NCBI GenBank assembly: GCA_030762175.1
Contig: CM060833.1
Location: 162,132,001-162,196,000, forward strand
Length of the DNA stretch: 64,000 nucleotides
Source: Metallyticus violacea
Taxonomy: Eukaryota; Arthropoda; Insecta; Mantodea; Metallyticidae
Direction of reading: 5' to 3'
The position numbers and the translations under genes were made by a program. How positions within the stretch are numbered: the first letter of the stretch is position 1; each line of letters opens with the position of its first letter. Positions 25,401 to 40,400 of the stretch are shown in pieces. The notes beneath the pieces were generated by a model. The model was not told the DNA's origin. It saw nothing but the letters and a program-made list of their open reading frames with translations, and did no database searches.

Positions 25401-28400
25401 TGGAATATTTTCCAAAATTTATTGTCTGCCAAAAAATGGTGTATTCATTTTTTGAAAACTTTTTTTTCTTTTTCAAAGGACAGATATATGTGTATTTATA
25501 TTTTTGTATTTATTGATGTCCTAAGAAACAATACAAAATGGCAACCACTATTCTGGCCCTGACCAATTACAAGATGTTGCCCAGTAAAAATGCTTGTATA
25601 AACAATATATTGTATTACATCAAGGCTTCATTTTAAACAAAATAATTTACGCCTTACTACATACAGCTTTTTTCAGCTCATCAGTAGTCTACTACTGGAA
25701 TATTCAGGAGACGTGTATTTCACACAAGCTGCTACTGACAAACAAAACAGATGTGTGAGGCAAAGATGTTTCCCACATGTATATAACGTCTCAAAGGTAT
25801 GTCTCACTTTGTACTATAAGTAGTAAAGGCAAAATTCCTGTTTATATTAAATTCACCCAAATATTAAGTTATCTATTTTATCTAGTAATTCCATGTTACA
25901 ATTTTTTTAAAATTGCAATTTTAGTTATAAGTGCATGTTCCCAAGTATATATAAACAGGTCAAATAAAAAATGCAATAGTTGCAAAGAGAGAATGACAAT
26001 AAATAATGGAAAATACAAAATTAAAATAATAAAAATTAAACATTTTAAAATGCTCTAAACAAAAACACTTTGTAAACTGGAGATTCAATAAATGCACTTT
26101 AATTTGAAATCATATGCATAGTGTAGTTAGGGACTTTGAATTGTTAAAGTCTATTTTTAACTATCAGACTGTAACTAATTAACACCATTGAATGGTGCAC
26201 TTCTATGCATGAGCTGTAAAATAGCATCTAAAACTGCTGCATTAGGAAAGTAATTTACCAAAGTTGATTTAATAGAGTGTATGATTGATGCAGCAGATGT
26301 ATTGTGTCCTAATAAACCAAATCAGTTTGAAGTGGTTCACCTTTCATGAACTACAGCTGTTGGTCCTGGTGGTGTAGTGGTTACCATACTTGCCTCCTAC
26401 AACCAAGATTGCGGGTTCGAACCCGGCCAAGACCGATGGATTTTTTCAGGCGTAAAAATCCCAAGTATGGCTTCCTTCAGAAGGGAAATAAAGTCGTGGG
26501 TTCCGTGTAATACATTTACAGCACGAAAAAGAACCTCAAGCCTGAAAGAGAGGCCTATGAGCAAAATTTGTCGGCCATTTCATGCCCAGTGTTGAATGGG
26601 ATGCTGATGACCTAAGATGTTAAAGAGCATCCATAAATAAATAAATAAAAAAAGAACTACAGCTGCTGACCCACATTAGAGAAAACTGCCATGGATGGCC
26701 AAGGTCATTAGGACATGGACTTGTGAGGTCTGGGGTTCGATTCCTGTCAGGGCCGTCCTCCCTGATTTGAGATTTTTTCCAGGTTTTCCTCGGTCCTCTA
26801 AGTGGCAAATGAGAAGGTACCCTAAACTTAGGCCTGAAACATTTCCTTCCTTAAAATTAAATACCCTTTCCCAATTTATCATTTAATTTCATTTATCACC
26901 AGTGTTCAAGCCTGTGATGCCTAAGCAGTAAAAATGAACATTAAAATACTGTTCAAAAAACATTGAGAAATTTACAGGATGTATGACAGAAACATACATT
27001 CTGAAGGATATTCTCTGGCATTTGCTGAATCATCAGATTTGTCAGATATAGCTCAGTCCACCAAATTTATTTTATGGGATTGACCACAATCTTCAGGTTG
27101 CTGAAGAACTGTTCATTATATTGTTGTTAAAAAGGCTCAATACATGATTAAGGCTATGGAGGAATCTCTGAATGAAGTTGGACTATATTGGGATCATCTA
27201 GTGTTCATGATTATTGATTCTGCCCCAGTGATGCATTGCCAAAGAACTGAGTTTCCTGTACTAGTGAAGGAAAAGCTCACAATTATGGTGGGTGTGATTC
27301 AATTACTATACACTGCTTCATTCATTAACAAATAATATGTTCAAAAATGGCACAGATCAGTGATGTGATGGAAACAACTATATAATTTAAGAACACATGA
27401 CTCACTCACTGCAACTACTCTGAAATACTGATGCCAAAGTATGGTGATATCACCATACAATCCACTGGTTGAGCCAAGGCAGGATGCTCAAAAGATTTTT
27501 TCATATTCTTAGATAATATCACAGTTTATGGTAATGAAAAGAAAGCTGTACCATAACTTAATGATCCCATCTGGCTATCCATTACATTTCTCATGTATCT
27601 CACTGACCAACTGAACATGTTGAATATCTCTCTTCAGGTCAGAGGCCAGCTCATTATGACTGTTGTTATTGAGTTGAAAACTGGCACTGTGGATAGGTCA
27701 TTTACGTGAGGACAAAGCATACTTTGTAAATTAAGAAGCTGTTTAAGCTGGTTAAGAATTTAATGAACGTGTTGACTGTAATTGTAAAAAAAAATTCATT
27801 CTATACTTCAAGAAATTAATTCACTTGAAATAAAGTGATAACGTACTTTAAAAAAAAAGAAAAAGAAGAGAGAAGGGGAGAGAGAGAACAGGGGAAGGAA
27901 GAAGAAGAAAAACAGCTTTTCCTTTCTAAAAAAATAGTTGTGTGTGTCCATAAAACTATACATATAAAATATGCAACTAGTTCACACAGTTTCTTGCATG
28001 ATGAAAAAATTGGGCTGTGGCTTGCTATAACTGTAAGGCAAATAATAATATGGCCCATATTTTTTTGAACATATTGCAATTTCAGAGATATTGCACACAA
28101 ATACATTTACAATTACCTGATAATGAGAGAACACGGATGTTTTCAAAGAGAGTCAGTCAGAGTATACACTGGTTCTGATTCTTTGGGGGTTCTAAGGGAG
28201 ATTTTTTATGACAATCATTGCTAAATAATGTCCAATAAAAATGCTCACACTACAGATAAACCGAAGGCAATATACAATCAAAAATTGGAAAATTTCGGAA
28301 GCAGAACTTTTGAACATATGCTCTTAAAACAGGTTATATTAATCATTGTAACATAAATAAGATTATATAAAGATTTTATTAATCAAAGATGTACAAGTGT

Positions 28401-31400
28401 TTTAATATATGAGAAGAATTTTTTTAGTAGTTTAACGCCCATTTTTACTACTGAGGCACCACAGGTGGTGAACACTGATGATACATGAAATGATATATTG
28501 GGAAAGGACATTTTTATGGAAGGAAACATTCCAGGCCCAAGTTTACGATACCTCCCCGGCATTTGCCAGTTATGAGGACTGAAGAAAACCTGGAAAAAAC
28601 CTCAGTCGGGGAGGGCGGTCCTGGTAGGATTCGAACCCCAGACCTCCCACTCATGAGTCCGCGCCTTAACAACCTCGGCCACCCTTGGCGGTGAGAAGAT
28701 TATGAGTCAATAAGACCAAATGTGATACATTGGTTGGTAGATTGGTTGACATATGGTTATTTCACATACCTATGTGTACTTTTTTTCTTAATCATCTGAA
28801 ATATTGTGTGCTGTGTGCATCAGCTTTGCTTTATGTTTTATTATATACGAACATTTTGTTCTTGTTAATTATAATATACAAGTGCTCTTTATTCTTCATA
28901 ATTGTGTCTATGAAATAACTGCTTTTGGAATAAAAAATTCGTTTATTCTTACTAAATAAAAAAGCTATTATATTCAGGTGAAACTCAACTCTAAAGAAGT
29001 AAACAAATGCATAAACTTGAAATGTTAATTGGAACTTGTACAAAGAAGTTAATCACAAAATTATCATTGTATGATTGTATCAAACCATACATTCTTATTG
29101 GCTCCACTTAACTTGTTTAAATGTTATGCACACCATTGTTCACATTGTCGACAGTTAACTGCCGATGCAGATGGTGTCTACAAAACATGTTCTATATTTA
29201 AATTAGCAAGTGGAGCCAAAGAATGTGTAGTTCGACTCAATCACACAATGATATTGATTAAATAAGTACATGTTTGTTTTTACCTGTTGAGAGAATTTCC
29301 TTTCTCCACAGATCCAGTGTCAGCATCCACAACTTGGGTGAGGTAGAAAGTGGCAGTTTCCTTCTTGGCGCTACTGTGAGGTGATGCAAGGCCTGAATGG
29401 TCAGATGTAGACACGCTGCGCTTAAATTTCCTTAAAGACCAATACTTACGACCAGAAAGATTGTTTGAGGACACAGATTTTCCTGCGATCCTTGGCGGTG
29501 GTTCTGGTCGAATTGGAAGCAAAGGGGGTGGAATGGTTTCAGAAGGTCTAGGTGTTGTTGGGAGCGGTGGACATTCTGCAAAAAATACACCAAACTTTGG
29601 AACTACAAAACTGCTTACCAATAAAGGCAATTTCATTAAAAATTAAACTCAGTCAAAACATGAAATGTTTACATAAAATGACTGCGTAAATTGGTGCCTC
29701 TATATACAAGGAGCGTTCTAAAATTTCTCGGCCTGACACAGAGATGTTGTGAAGATGATCAAATTACTTTGATAATTGTTAAGTATCATCTTTTAGATGG
29801 AATATTGTCAAGTTTCAGACATGTAAATGTAGTGAATTGTGATGATCGTGTTAAAAAACTAATGTTAAACATTTTGTTTTCAAAATGGATCAAATGAAAT
29901 ATAAACTGTGATAAATACTTCATTTTGAAGGGTTTAGCCCCAACAAAAACATAATGAGTTAGATTCCACATTAAAGATTTTTCCCCTTGGTTGAATAGTT
30001 AAAAGTGGGATGCTGAATATAAGTATGGTTGTACATCCATTCAAGACAACCAGTGCTCGGTGTCCCAAAACTGTTATGATCAATGAAATTGTGACAAAAA
30101 TTAACATTGCCTACTCAAATCGCTGATTGAAGTTATGCAAGTTGGCTGACACTGCAAAGACCTTGTAGGCCCTTTTATACAAAGTTTTGGATATGCAAAA
30201 GCTTTCTGCTCAATGGGTCCCATGTTTATTAACAATGGAACAAAAACACATTCAAATGAACATTTCACAAGAGTGTTTAGACTTGTTTCAACACAATTCC
30301 AGTGAGTTTTTCCATTTCTAACTCTCCAGAACACATACAATAACACGTTCATATTACTTATGACATTAGAAGTAATCACAACAGTAGCAATGTTGGCAAA
30401 ATCTGTCAATATTTGCACGGCCATATCATACCATTCTAACAAACATATCTTTCTCTCTGCTTACTCCTTAGTAAGTTCATTTGCTAATAGTCACTAGCCT
30501 GTATGACAAGTGAAATGGAAGTGGATAATGTGTGATCATGTTATTCATGTCGTACAGTAAACTGACTACAAATGCTTCTAAAAGAATATTAAGAAGTCAT
30601 GTGCAAAAGAGGATTTTTAATATGTGCAATATTTTTAAAAAATATTCAGAAGAAGACACAAAATCTTGATTTTAAAAAGTGAAAAAGCACAACAGCAGAG
30701 GCCTTTGATGTAAATAAAAATACTTTGTTATGCATCTGTGTTGAGGTCAAAAGACCTTAGTGGGTAATCTATGTCAAATCAACCAATGCATAAAACCTTA
30801 ATGCCATGAATTTAGTTAATTTGCTGTACATTTGCACTTTTATGTTTTAAGATTTCATTTTCAGAATTTTTGGACCACTCTTTTTTGAGATATTGAATTT
30901 ACAAAATGACTTAAAATTCTGAAAATTTGCAAATCACATTTAAAACTATATTTAGTACAAAACTATAACTACATTCACGAGGAACGTGGTGTACAGGGCT
31001 TTTATTTTATATATAACACGACAACATTATGTATATTTTCAAAATTCAATGCTTTTCAACATTTTTTCAGAGAAATGAAATTTTAAATTTTCTAAAAAAA
31101 TATTTACATAAAGGTATGTGTTTTGTAGCTCCTCAGTACAAATTTCAAGGTGGTATTTTCATAGCATACAAAACTTAAATGTTCTTTATCATAACAATGA
31201 ATTTTCTAATTAAATGGAAATGTTTTTATATCTAATGGTAAAAAATGTCTTTCTTATTAGCTAGTATACTGGATGTTTTTTGTCATCTCCTGTGGGATTA
31301 GCGGGTATATTCTCTCTATGGCTGTAATTGGATCCAGTTTGCAAAGAATGAAATTTCCTCACATGGTGAGAACAACTGGTTTCTTAGGATAAGAGAAAGA

Positions 31401-34400
31401 TGTAGCTGGTCCAGCTAGGAGAAAGAATGATACTTTAACTTCACATTCAACAGCATCCATTCTAAGAATGTACCCCATTCCACCATGCATTGTCACAGGT
31501 GCATGTCATAAAACCAGTAATGTTGTCAAAATATAGATCTTGAAATCTGGGAATGATTTTAATGCAATATAAAACAGTTTCTTCGGAAGTTGAATATGCT
31601 TTGATTGCAAAATCTTCAGTTGACACTGGGAGAAAGGCATGAAATGATGAGTTCTAGTAACAGCAATTGCTTCATCAAATTGCACTTGTGAAAATTTCTG
31701 TTTCCAGCTATTCTTCATTTGTAGTATACAAAAAATTTATTGTAGGGATGTTTGCTTTCTCCCACTCAAATAGCTGTCAAGGTCAATTAAAACTGAATGT
31801 AGGAATCCACACAGTAAAACTATCATAAATGTTGTTGAATTAAAAGTAAAACTACTAAAATCATGATACACACACTGATAACTACATAAAAGCTACAGGT
31901 TTCAACCCTAGACCTCACAAAGCAGCAGCATTCAATAGTATGATTTATAGGTAGATTAATGTACCATATAAAAAAGAAGAATATGAGAATGAATACTTAC
32001 ATATAATACACACAGTAAAAGTTAATGGGTTTAGCAAACAAATGATACATCAAAAAATAAAAAGATTCAAAAGAAAATCAAACAAATCACCATACTCAGT
32101 AATTTATATAAAGAAAAAACTCATCAAAAGTTCACGTACCACCCTTACATCAATCACAAATTTCAAAAAATATTCAAACAATACAACATCACTTTGGCAC
32201 CCATAAATAGATACAGTGTAGGCAAATTGCTGAATCTAAACAAAATTGAACCCAGATCAAAAGAAGATAGTTCAGGCATATATAGGACAACTGTAAGGAT
32301 TGTGATAAAATATATATAGGCAAGCCCAAAAGAAGCTTGGGTATTAGATTGAAAGAGCATTGGAGAAATGTCAGATACAAGCAAATGGAAAAATAGGCAG
32401 TAGCAACATATTTCTGGAATGAAAATCATGAAATAGAAAAGGACATAATACTGCTAAGAGCGGTTCAGCTCCCAAAGGAACTTAGTATATGGGAAAAGAT
32501 TTATACAAAAAAAACATGAACATAGACATGAGTTTTGATATACCGGAAGCAGACAACATATTGTACAGGTTCATCAGCAGACCTCCAGAGCACACACAGC
32601 CAAGTACACATCCCACTTGAAGTGATCGTTAGTCGTCAAATGGTTGACAATATGAGCAAGTGACTCACAAAACAAGTCCCAACTTACTTTTTAATAAAAA
32701 AGTTTTAATGTGAAATGTCAAGAGAGTTTTAATGTGTTGACATGATTTTAGTAGTTTTACTTTTAATTCAACACGCTGTCAAGGTGTCTGTCTGATTAGA
32801 GATAATGTTTTGAAAACTGGCCTTTGCTCTGCAAGTCTGTTAACTGTGCCTCCAACACCATCACAAACTCCTTTGCCATGTGCAGTGACATAAATATGCC
32901 ACTGTGCTTCAATTCCTTATAAACTGTTATGAGGGTTACACAAATTTGCAAAGTTTTTCCCAATTTTTGTATGGTGTTGCTGAATCATCTGAAAAGTAAA
33001 ATATCTTTTTCAAGTTTGGGAGCAATTCTGTTCTCAAAAGAGCAAGAAGTTTTCTTTGGAAGGTATAAACAAGCACTGTCACGTTTCATACATTCTGAGA
33101 TAAAAACCAAACTCCTATGTGTCAACTTTTTTAAATGTTAATATTTGACATCACTGTTACAAAAGTTCACTATATGTTATTTAATCCTATGTGTCAGTTC
33201 ATTATTTTCCTTGTAGTACACTATAAATGAACAGTTGCCATTGAGTTGTTCCAATGGAATGACTGGGCTTTGTCTTGTACAATAAAGGAATAGTTTTCAG
33301 CAAAATAAAATGTCACCACAGCTTCATTAGGGCAAATTTCAATTTTCTTCTCTTTAAGGATGTAAATTGCTGTTTAGCGATGAAATTGTGCTTTTTCAAA
33401 ACGTTTAGCTTAGCTGAAAAGTGAACAAAATCTTCTGTGAACTTGCTAATAGTTTCAAATGAACAACGGTGTACTGAATTTCCTCCTCTGAATCACTGTT
33501 AAGTAAACAATGAGTTTTTGTATGCCCTTTAATCTTCATCTTTTGTTCACAATATTTCTTAGAACTCTTATTTTTTCTTTAATAACTAGATTCACCAAGG
33601 AGGACATAGGTATTTAAGTAGCTTATACCTGCATCCGGGTCCACATATTAAATTTCCTTAATATGAGCTGTATCTTGAATATCTGAATTATTCAGCATTA
33701 AGTCTTTTCCTTTCCCAGCAGCAATCCACATGAAATGCATATTTTCATGTGTGGTTTGATTTCATAATTTAATGAAACCATCCAATCAGTTAGCTTTCTC
33801 TCCATTTTTAAAATGAAACAAATTTTATCACAAACCTGATTAATTAAACTTCACACAAAACCTTAATTTAGAAAAAAATATTGTTTTGAATTATACTATT
33901 CCTCATACAGCCCAATATCGCAAAAAACTAAGGATGAACACACACAGCTCCACTTAAAATACATAATTCAAACATACTGCAGTGCACATAAAGAGAAACA
34001 ATTCTCAACTGAGCTGCGAGAAAAGATGAGTGGAAGAGCATATAATCAAGCAGTAGAAACATGTCTGAGTTTATTTCAAGTCAAAATATAAGACACTCCT
34101 ACTCCAAACAGCTCTTTATCTCTTTCAAACTTCAATATGTAATAAATCAAATTATAACTTTATTAGATTAATTTAAAGTTCACAATATAATTTTTAAAAA
34201 TGAACTTGAAGCATTTAATATCTCGTCATTGGCAAGGAAAAGAAAGAAAAAAAAAATAAATAAAAAATAAATAAATAAATTTTGTATAATATCATTTGGA
34301 AATTTAAACTCGGCAGTTAAGACATATACCTCTTTATGTATAATTATTTTAAGAAAATTTGAAAATTCAAAATTCAAAATTTTGAGAAGCAGTGAATTTT

Positions 34401-37400
34401 GAAAAAATCCATAATGGTGTTATGTTATATATTAAATGAAAGCCCATTTTATAAGCTTTAAAATAACACCATGATGCCATGCAAGAACACCAGATGCCGA
34501 TGTTTTCTGGATGGTTTAGTGTTTTTTAAGTTTAACAGTAAACTTCAGAAGTGATTGTCATACCACATTTACTGACTTCAAAAAGCAAGATTTCCATTGC
34601 ATCCCAAAATACAATGGCTTCCTTGCTGACAAAGTTTGACGTGCTTTCCTTTGCTTGTTTGGAGAACTGTATTTCTCCATACCATAGACTGTTGTTTTGC
34701 CTCAGTGTTCACATATGCCACATAAGTCATTGCCAACACTATTCTGTTCAAAAATTTTTTTCTTTCCATGTTGTAACATGAAAGAAATTCTAATGTACAG
34801 CCCATTCATTTGTTTTGTAGATCTCCTTAGAACTTTCAGTACCCAGTGAGCACAGAACTTCCAGTAGCCTAATGTTTTGGCGACATCCTCATATATACAG
34901 TTCAAGAAATTTGCTGAAAAAGTTTTAGAAAAATCCAAGATAGTGAATCGATGGTTCTCACGAACATTTGCATCAATTTTCTTGGCACAATCATCACTAA
35001 CTACAGAAAGCCTACCACTCCTCATTCATCACGAATATTTGATTTTCTACCTTTAAAAAATTGGATCCGCTGATGCAGAACACCTTCACTCATAATGTTT
35101 GGGCCACATACAGCACACATTTCATCATGAAATGCTGCTACTGACAGATGTTTTACAGAAAGAAATCTTATCATGGCATGCACTTAGTGTTTGGAAGGAT
35201 TTTCTATTGAAGCATTAATTTTGTGAGATTATAATGAGCAAACACATGGCACTATGATGCTCCCACTAGTAAACTGGAAGTTTACTGAATCACAGATTAC
35301 GTTAATGTAACAATGGAACCACTCCACTCAGTACTACTAGCAGGAGAGTTAAATGAGCAGTGAATGAGGAAGGTTGTGTATACAGCAAGCTCTGGGAGTC
35401 ATAAGAAAAGTGGGATGCTGAAATTAAGTATGATTGTACATCCTTTCAAGATGATGAGTGCTTAGGGTGTCCCAAAACTGCTATGATCAACGAAATTGTG
35501 ACAAAAATTCACACCCTACTCATTGATTGCTGATTGAAGGTATGCAAGTTGGCTGACACTGTAAAGACCTTGTAGGCTGCATGCATTAAATTTTAAACAA
35601 AGTTTTGAGCTTTCTGCTCAATGGGTCCATGTTTATTAACAATGGAACAAAAAAGCATTCAAATGTTCATTTTACAAGTGTGTTAGACTTGTTTCAACAC
35701 AATTCCAGTGAGTTTCTCAGTTTCTAGCTCTCCATAAAACTTACAATAAGATTAACAAACTTCACTGTGTGAATTCCAACAGAATTTTTTATAAATATAT
35801 TCTTTTTCGAAAGTTCTTAAATGAAATACAATAAGATGTTCACATTACTTATGACATTAGAAATAAAAGAGGTTGTTAGAAAAGAAATTCAAGGAATAAG
35901 AGAGAGACAAAATGAAGCTAAGTAGAAAATACTGTTAAATACAGTCAGCTGGATGGTGAAAAGTAGTATGCTAATTAAAATTTTATATTGAAGTAGTTTA
36001 AAATATTGGCCTGGAATAGAAACTGGGTTAGAACCATGCCATATAATATTTGTAAATTTAGCCTATTTAAATAAATAAATATTCCAGTAATACACTATTG
36101 ATGAGTTAGTGACATGTATATGCTATGAGAAGTAAATTATTTGTTTAAAATGAAAGTTTGATGTAATTACAATATATAAATTCTTAAGAGTTTTTAATGG
36201 ATCTCCATTAGAAAAAGTTCAAAGCCACAATTAGGTGGTTGCCATTTTATAATGTTTCTCAACACATCAATACAAATACATATTTACTACTAGGGCTATG
36301 GAATAACGGTAATTAGTTTCCAAACTGCCCTCATAGTTTTCAAATAACTAACATTTAAGTATGTGGCTATTAGCAAATTATGCAATATTTTTGGCATTTT
36401 AAAAAATGTATATAATAAAAATGGATGGTTGAAATCAAAACAATTTTTTTTATATTATGGTAAGATACAAATATACAAAATATTAACAAATTACATGCCA
36501 TGTTCCAAAATTAATTTTTCATTGGTTGATTTGACATGAATTTACCAGACTCTAGTAGTTCTCCAGTGCTGTGCCACTTTTTTTTTTTTGGGAGGGAGGA
36601 GGGAGAATAGTGCTTAATGCCTGTTTTTACTACTGAGGCACCACAGTACATGGACACTGATGATATATGAAATGATAAATTGAGAAAGGATGTTTTTTTT
36701 AGCAGGAAACATTCCAGGCCTAAGTTCAGGGTACCTCTCCAGCATTTGCCGAGGACTCAGAAAAATCTAGAAAAAACCCCAGTCAGGAAGGACGGTCTTG
36801 TTGGGAATGAAACCCCAGACCTCCCGCTCACAAGTCCTCACCTAAATGACCTCAGCCACCCATGGCAGTTTTGTGCCACCTTGAAAACATAAGGGAACCC
36901 CCTAAGAGAATTACACATTTAAATTACTTTGACCAAGACATTGAATGAAGAACTGTAATAAACAAAATTACTCATGTTTTAAAAAGCAATATGTCACACA
37001 AAGGCTCTAATTTATCCAACTATAGAATATTGCACAGTTTAGGCTTCAAATACAGAAAGACAAATGATGGACATGAACTCTTCACGGAAAGGAGTGACAT
37101 TGTGGCAGCACAGTTAAAATTCATGCATATAATGCATAAAACTCAATTTCCGGTGACAGAAGACCAATCTTTTATTCAGATGAAACTTGGGTTAATCAAA
37201 ACCACATTCAAAAATCATGATAGAATGAAGGCACTTTTGAAGAAGGGCAGCAGACCTATCATTTGTCATATAGGATCAGCAAAATCAGGTTTTGTACCAG
37301 AGAGAAAATGGGTATTTCATTCAAAATTAACTTCTATCATGAGGAAATGATAGTTTCAACATTTAAAGTGTTTTTTGAATAATTTCATAATTATTTAGAA

Positions 37401-40400
37401 GAAGGAAGTATAGTAATAAGTTCCTTATTATTCGGTGACTATAAACATAATTCCAAATACATCAACTAAAGAGATGATATCATTCAATGGTTGCAAAAAA
37501 ATGGAAATTCAGTTTTCAGCAAACAAAATAAGAAATTAACTTTTGCAATATGTTTCACTGTTCAAAAATCAGTCTAAAATTACATACTTCATCAACAGGT
37601 AATGAAACAGGGCAAAAGGTAATTTGACTGCCTCCTTATCATTGTCATTACAATATAATTGAAAATGTGTGATCTAAAATAAAGTTGGGGGTTGCAAATA
37701 AAAATAGGACATTTATTATAAAAAAAACATGGAAAGACTTGTAAATTATATCTAATCTGTCATCTAGCACACTAGTCGTCAAGTTGGTTGAAGATGGAGA
37801 GGATGTCTCTTCGAAACCAGTCCCACCATATTTAAAAGTAAGTGAAGCATAATAGTGTGTTAGATGACAGATTAGATATAATTTACATTTAACAAGCTTC
37901 ACTGTGTGAGTTCCAACAGAATTTTTTAAAAATGTCATATTTTTCGAAAGTTCTTAAATGAATGGAAAGACTTGTTAACAAAGAAATAGATGCAACACAA
38001 AAAGACTAGGAATCCTTTGTTTAACACACTTAAAAATTACAAGAGGAAGACTTTAGGAAAGAAATATGACATGATGAAATGTCAGAACCAATAATAATAC
38101 ATTTACAAGATTTTGATAACTATAGTAACAAACTGCTGACAATGATGATGATAATGGTGATAATAGGGAAACTGACATAGACGAGCCTCTAGCACTTCCA
38201 CTGGATTAAATATTAGATACACAGCAGTGCATGTATTTTTGGGAAAATGTAGTAACTGTTATAAGATATGATGCTGTTTGCATAAATATGACAGAGAGGG
38301 CAATTGAAGTTAGAAGGGTTATTAGTGTAATGGCAACCCTGAGCATGCATTTACATCCATTGGCTGCAATCAAATCTCTTTCCCATATGAAAAACACAAT
38401 ACATAAATAGTCTTGAAGATGGTTTTTTACATACATATGTAACAATGGACTGGTGCAGAGAAGTGTTAATGTGATTTTCAAGAAATATTATGGCATTTAT
38501 AATGCTGGTAGAGAAACTGTTCAACTTGTTAAAAAATTGTAAGAGACAGAATCTTTCAATGATAAGAAATTTGTTCTGAACTGTGTTCTTACAACCTGGA
38601 AGACTGAGTTTGCATAATTGTGTTCTTACAGATGAAAACTTAGATGAAATACAGAATTACTTATGCAGAGGCCAGCAACTCACTTCCAATGAGAGACATC
38701 ACTTATAACAGGCTATTACCAGATTTAATTAGAATATAAATTTGGCATTTCAGTAACAACATAAATATTAAAAAAAAATACTAACTTATACACATAGCAA
38801 CTGTTATCTGATTTCCCAGCGCAGTGACTGCACTTCCAGTAAGATAATATTTCATCATGCTTTCTAATCATATTCAATTTGGCCCAATATATTTTCCTCT
38901 GCTGTCTCATTCTACACACAAAAGCCTAGTTCCCATTATAATAATCACTTATTTTGCAAATATAATCTGCCTTTAATCTATCCTCAGAGTAAGACTATAG
39001 TTTTAACTGGACTATGGCATTTAATACTCAAGACCATTGCAAGTTCTGTTTTTATCAATATGAAAAATATAGGCCCATCACCAGAACTAGTTTGTCCATA
39101 CTAAGAATGTTTATGAATTTGACCCAAAGTGTTGGAAGCAGTATACAATGAATCATACTTATAAACTTGTCAATCTAGATTTGGTTGTGCACATGGAATA
39201 TATGTGGGGTAGCGCAAAATGGGAACAAAATGCAAAGTAATACAGTAAAGAAGCATTTTGGCAGCTATTTAACTGACTTATTGTAACATTCATCTGTTCA
39301 AAGCAATGTTCCATTTATTTGCTTTGTTTGTAGAATATTGCTTTCACATTTTCTCGTAGTAGTGCCTGCCATCATACTTTCAGAGTGATGTCACAATATT
39401 TAACTGATTTATTGTAGCAATCATCTGATCAAGCAGAGGTTCCATTTATTTGCTTGTTGGAGCATATTGCTTCCACATTTTTTTCAAGTAATGTTGGCCA
39501 TCATACTTTTAGATTGATGTCACAGTAGTGGATTTGGGCAAGTATGAACTCTGTTCAGTGTGTTAAAAGAAATGTATCCATATTTATGTTTGGCAGGTTT
39601 CCTTATTTTCCATTATAGAATTATGAAATGCATAAATCTAAATAAAGAGCAAAGACTTGTTAAAATAAAATTAAAAATAATGGAATGATTATGCACAACA
39701 TTTGATACTGCCAACAGACATGCAACTATATACATTACATTTTTAAGAGAATATTGATTTTCTGCTAAAATGAAAATAAGAGCACATAAATAGGTAAGTT
39801 ATTTTAAATATATTTTTCTTCAAACATTAAATCAATGAGAAATATGTACACCAAGTGCAAGCTTCAGGAATACTTCAGTTCACCAATACATTTAAAGCCT
39901 TCCATTTACAAATTGGCCCTTATTGAATTCATGATGCCACAACATGTCACCTTTCAAAAACATGGCTACTACAAATAAAAATTATAAATTCTACACTCAA
40001 CTCCTCTTACAGATGCTAGAAGTGTTGTCCAGAAAATATCAAATAATAGTTTAAGACGGGGTAACTGTGAAGTGTTTCTAATTTTGTACGTTTTAAAAAG
40101 GTAAAGTGTTGTGATGCCAATTGCTGCTGATGATAGGGGGATCTTGCTAGTAAATGACTAACTTGCAAATGGAAGGTTTTAAATATGCTATATGTTTGTA
40201 ATATTAGTGCAGTCTCATAAAATTTACCTTTATTTTCTGTATGCACATTAGTTAATGAGGCACCACTACTGTTGCGTTTGTTGCGAATCTTTCGGAGACT
40301 CTGCCCAAGTTTAAGCATTTTTTTCCCAGCAGCCTCAGCAATCTTTGAAATGCCATAAATATTTTGTGCAGATGGAGGTTCTGGTAGTCTTCCATTAGCA

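Larger units (their letters stand above)
25190..29283. other. Intron between exons 6 and 5, distal part
   Basis: Holds SINE-A copy 5, SINE-B copies 2 and 3 and the hAT relic listed separately. 25200-26355 and 28700-29283 have nothing I recognise. 27850-27910 is a purine-rich (GA/GAA) tract. Confidence 0.6.

Noticed and set aside
26380..26440. tRNA gene
   Set aside because: A and B boxes and an acceptor-like stem exist, but the anticodon arm is irregular and the SINE-A body follows in every copy. These are SINE heads, not tRNA genes; the same holds for SINE-B.
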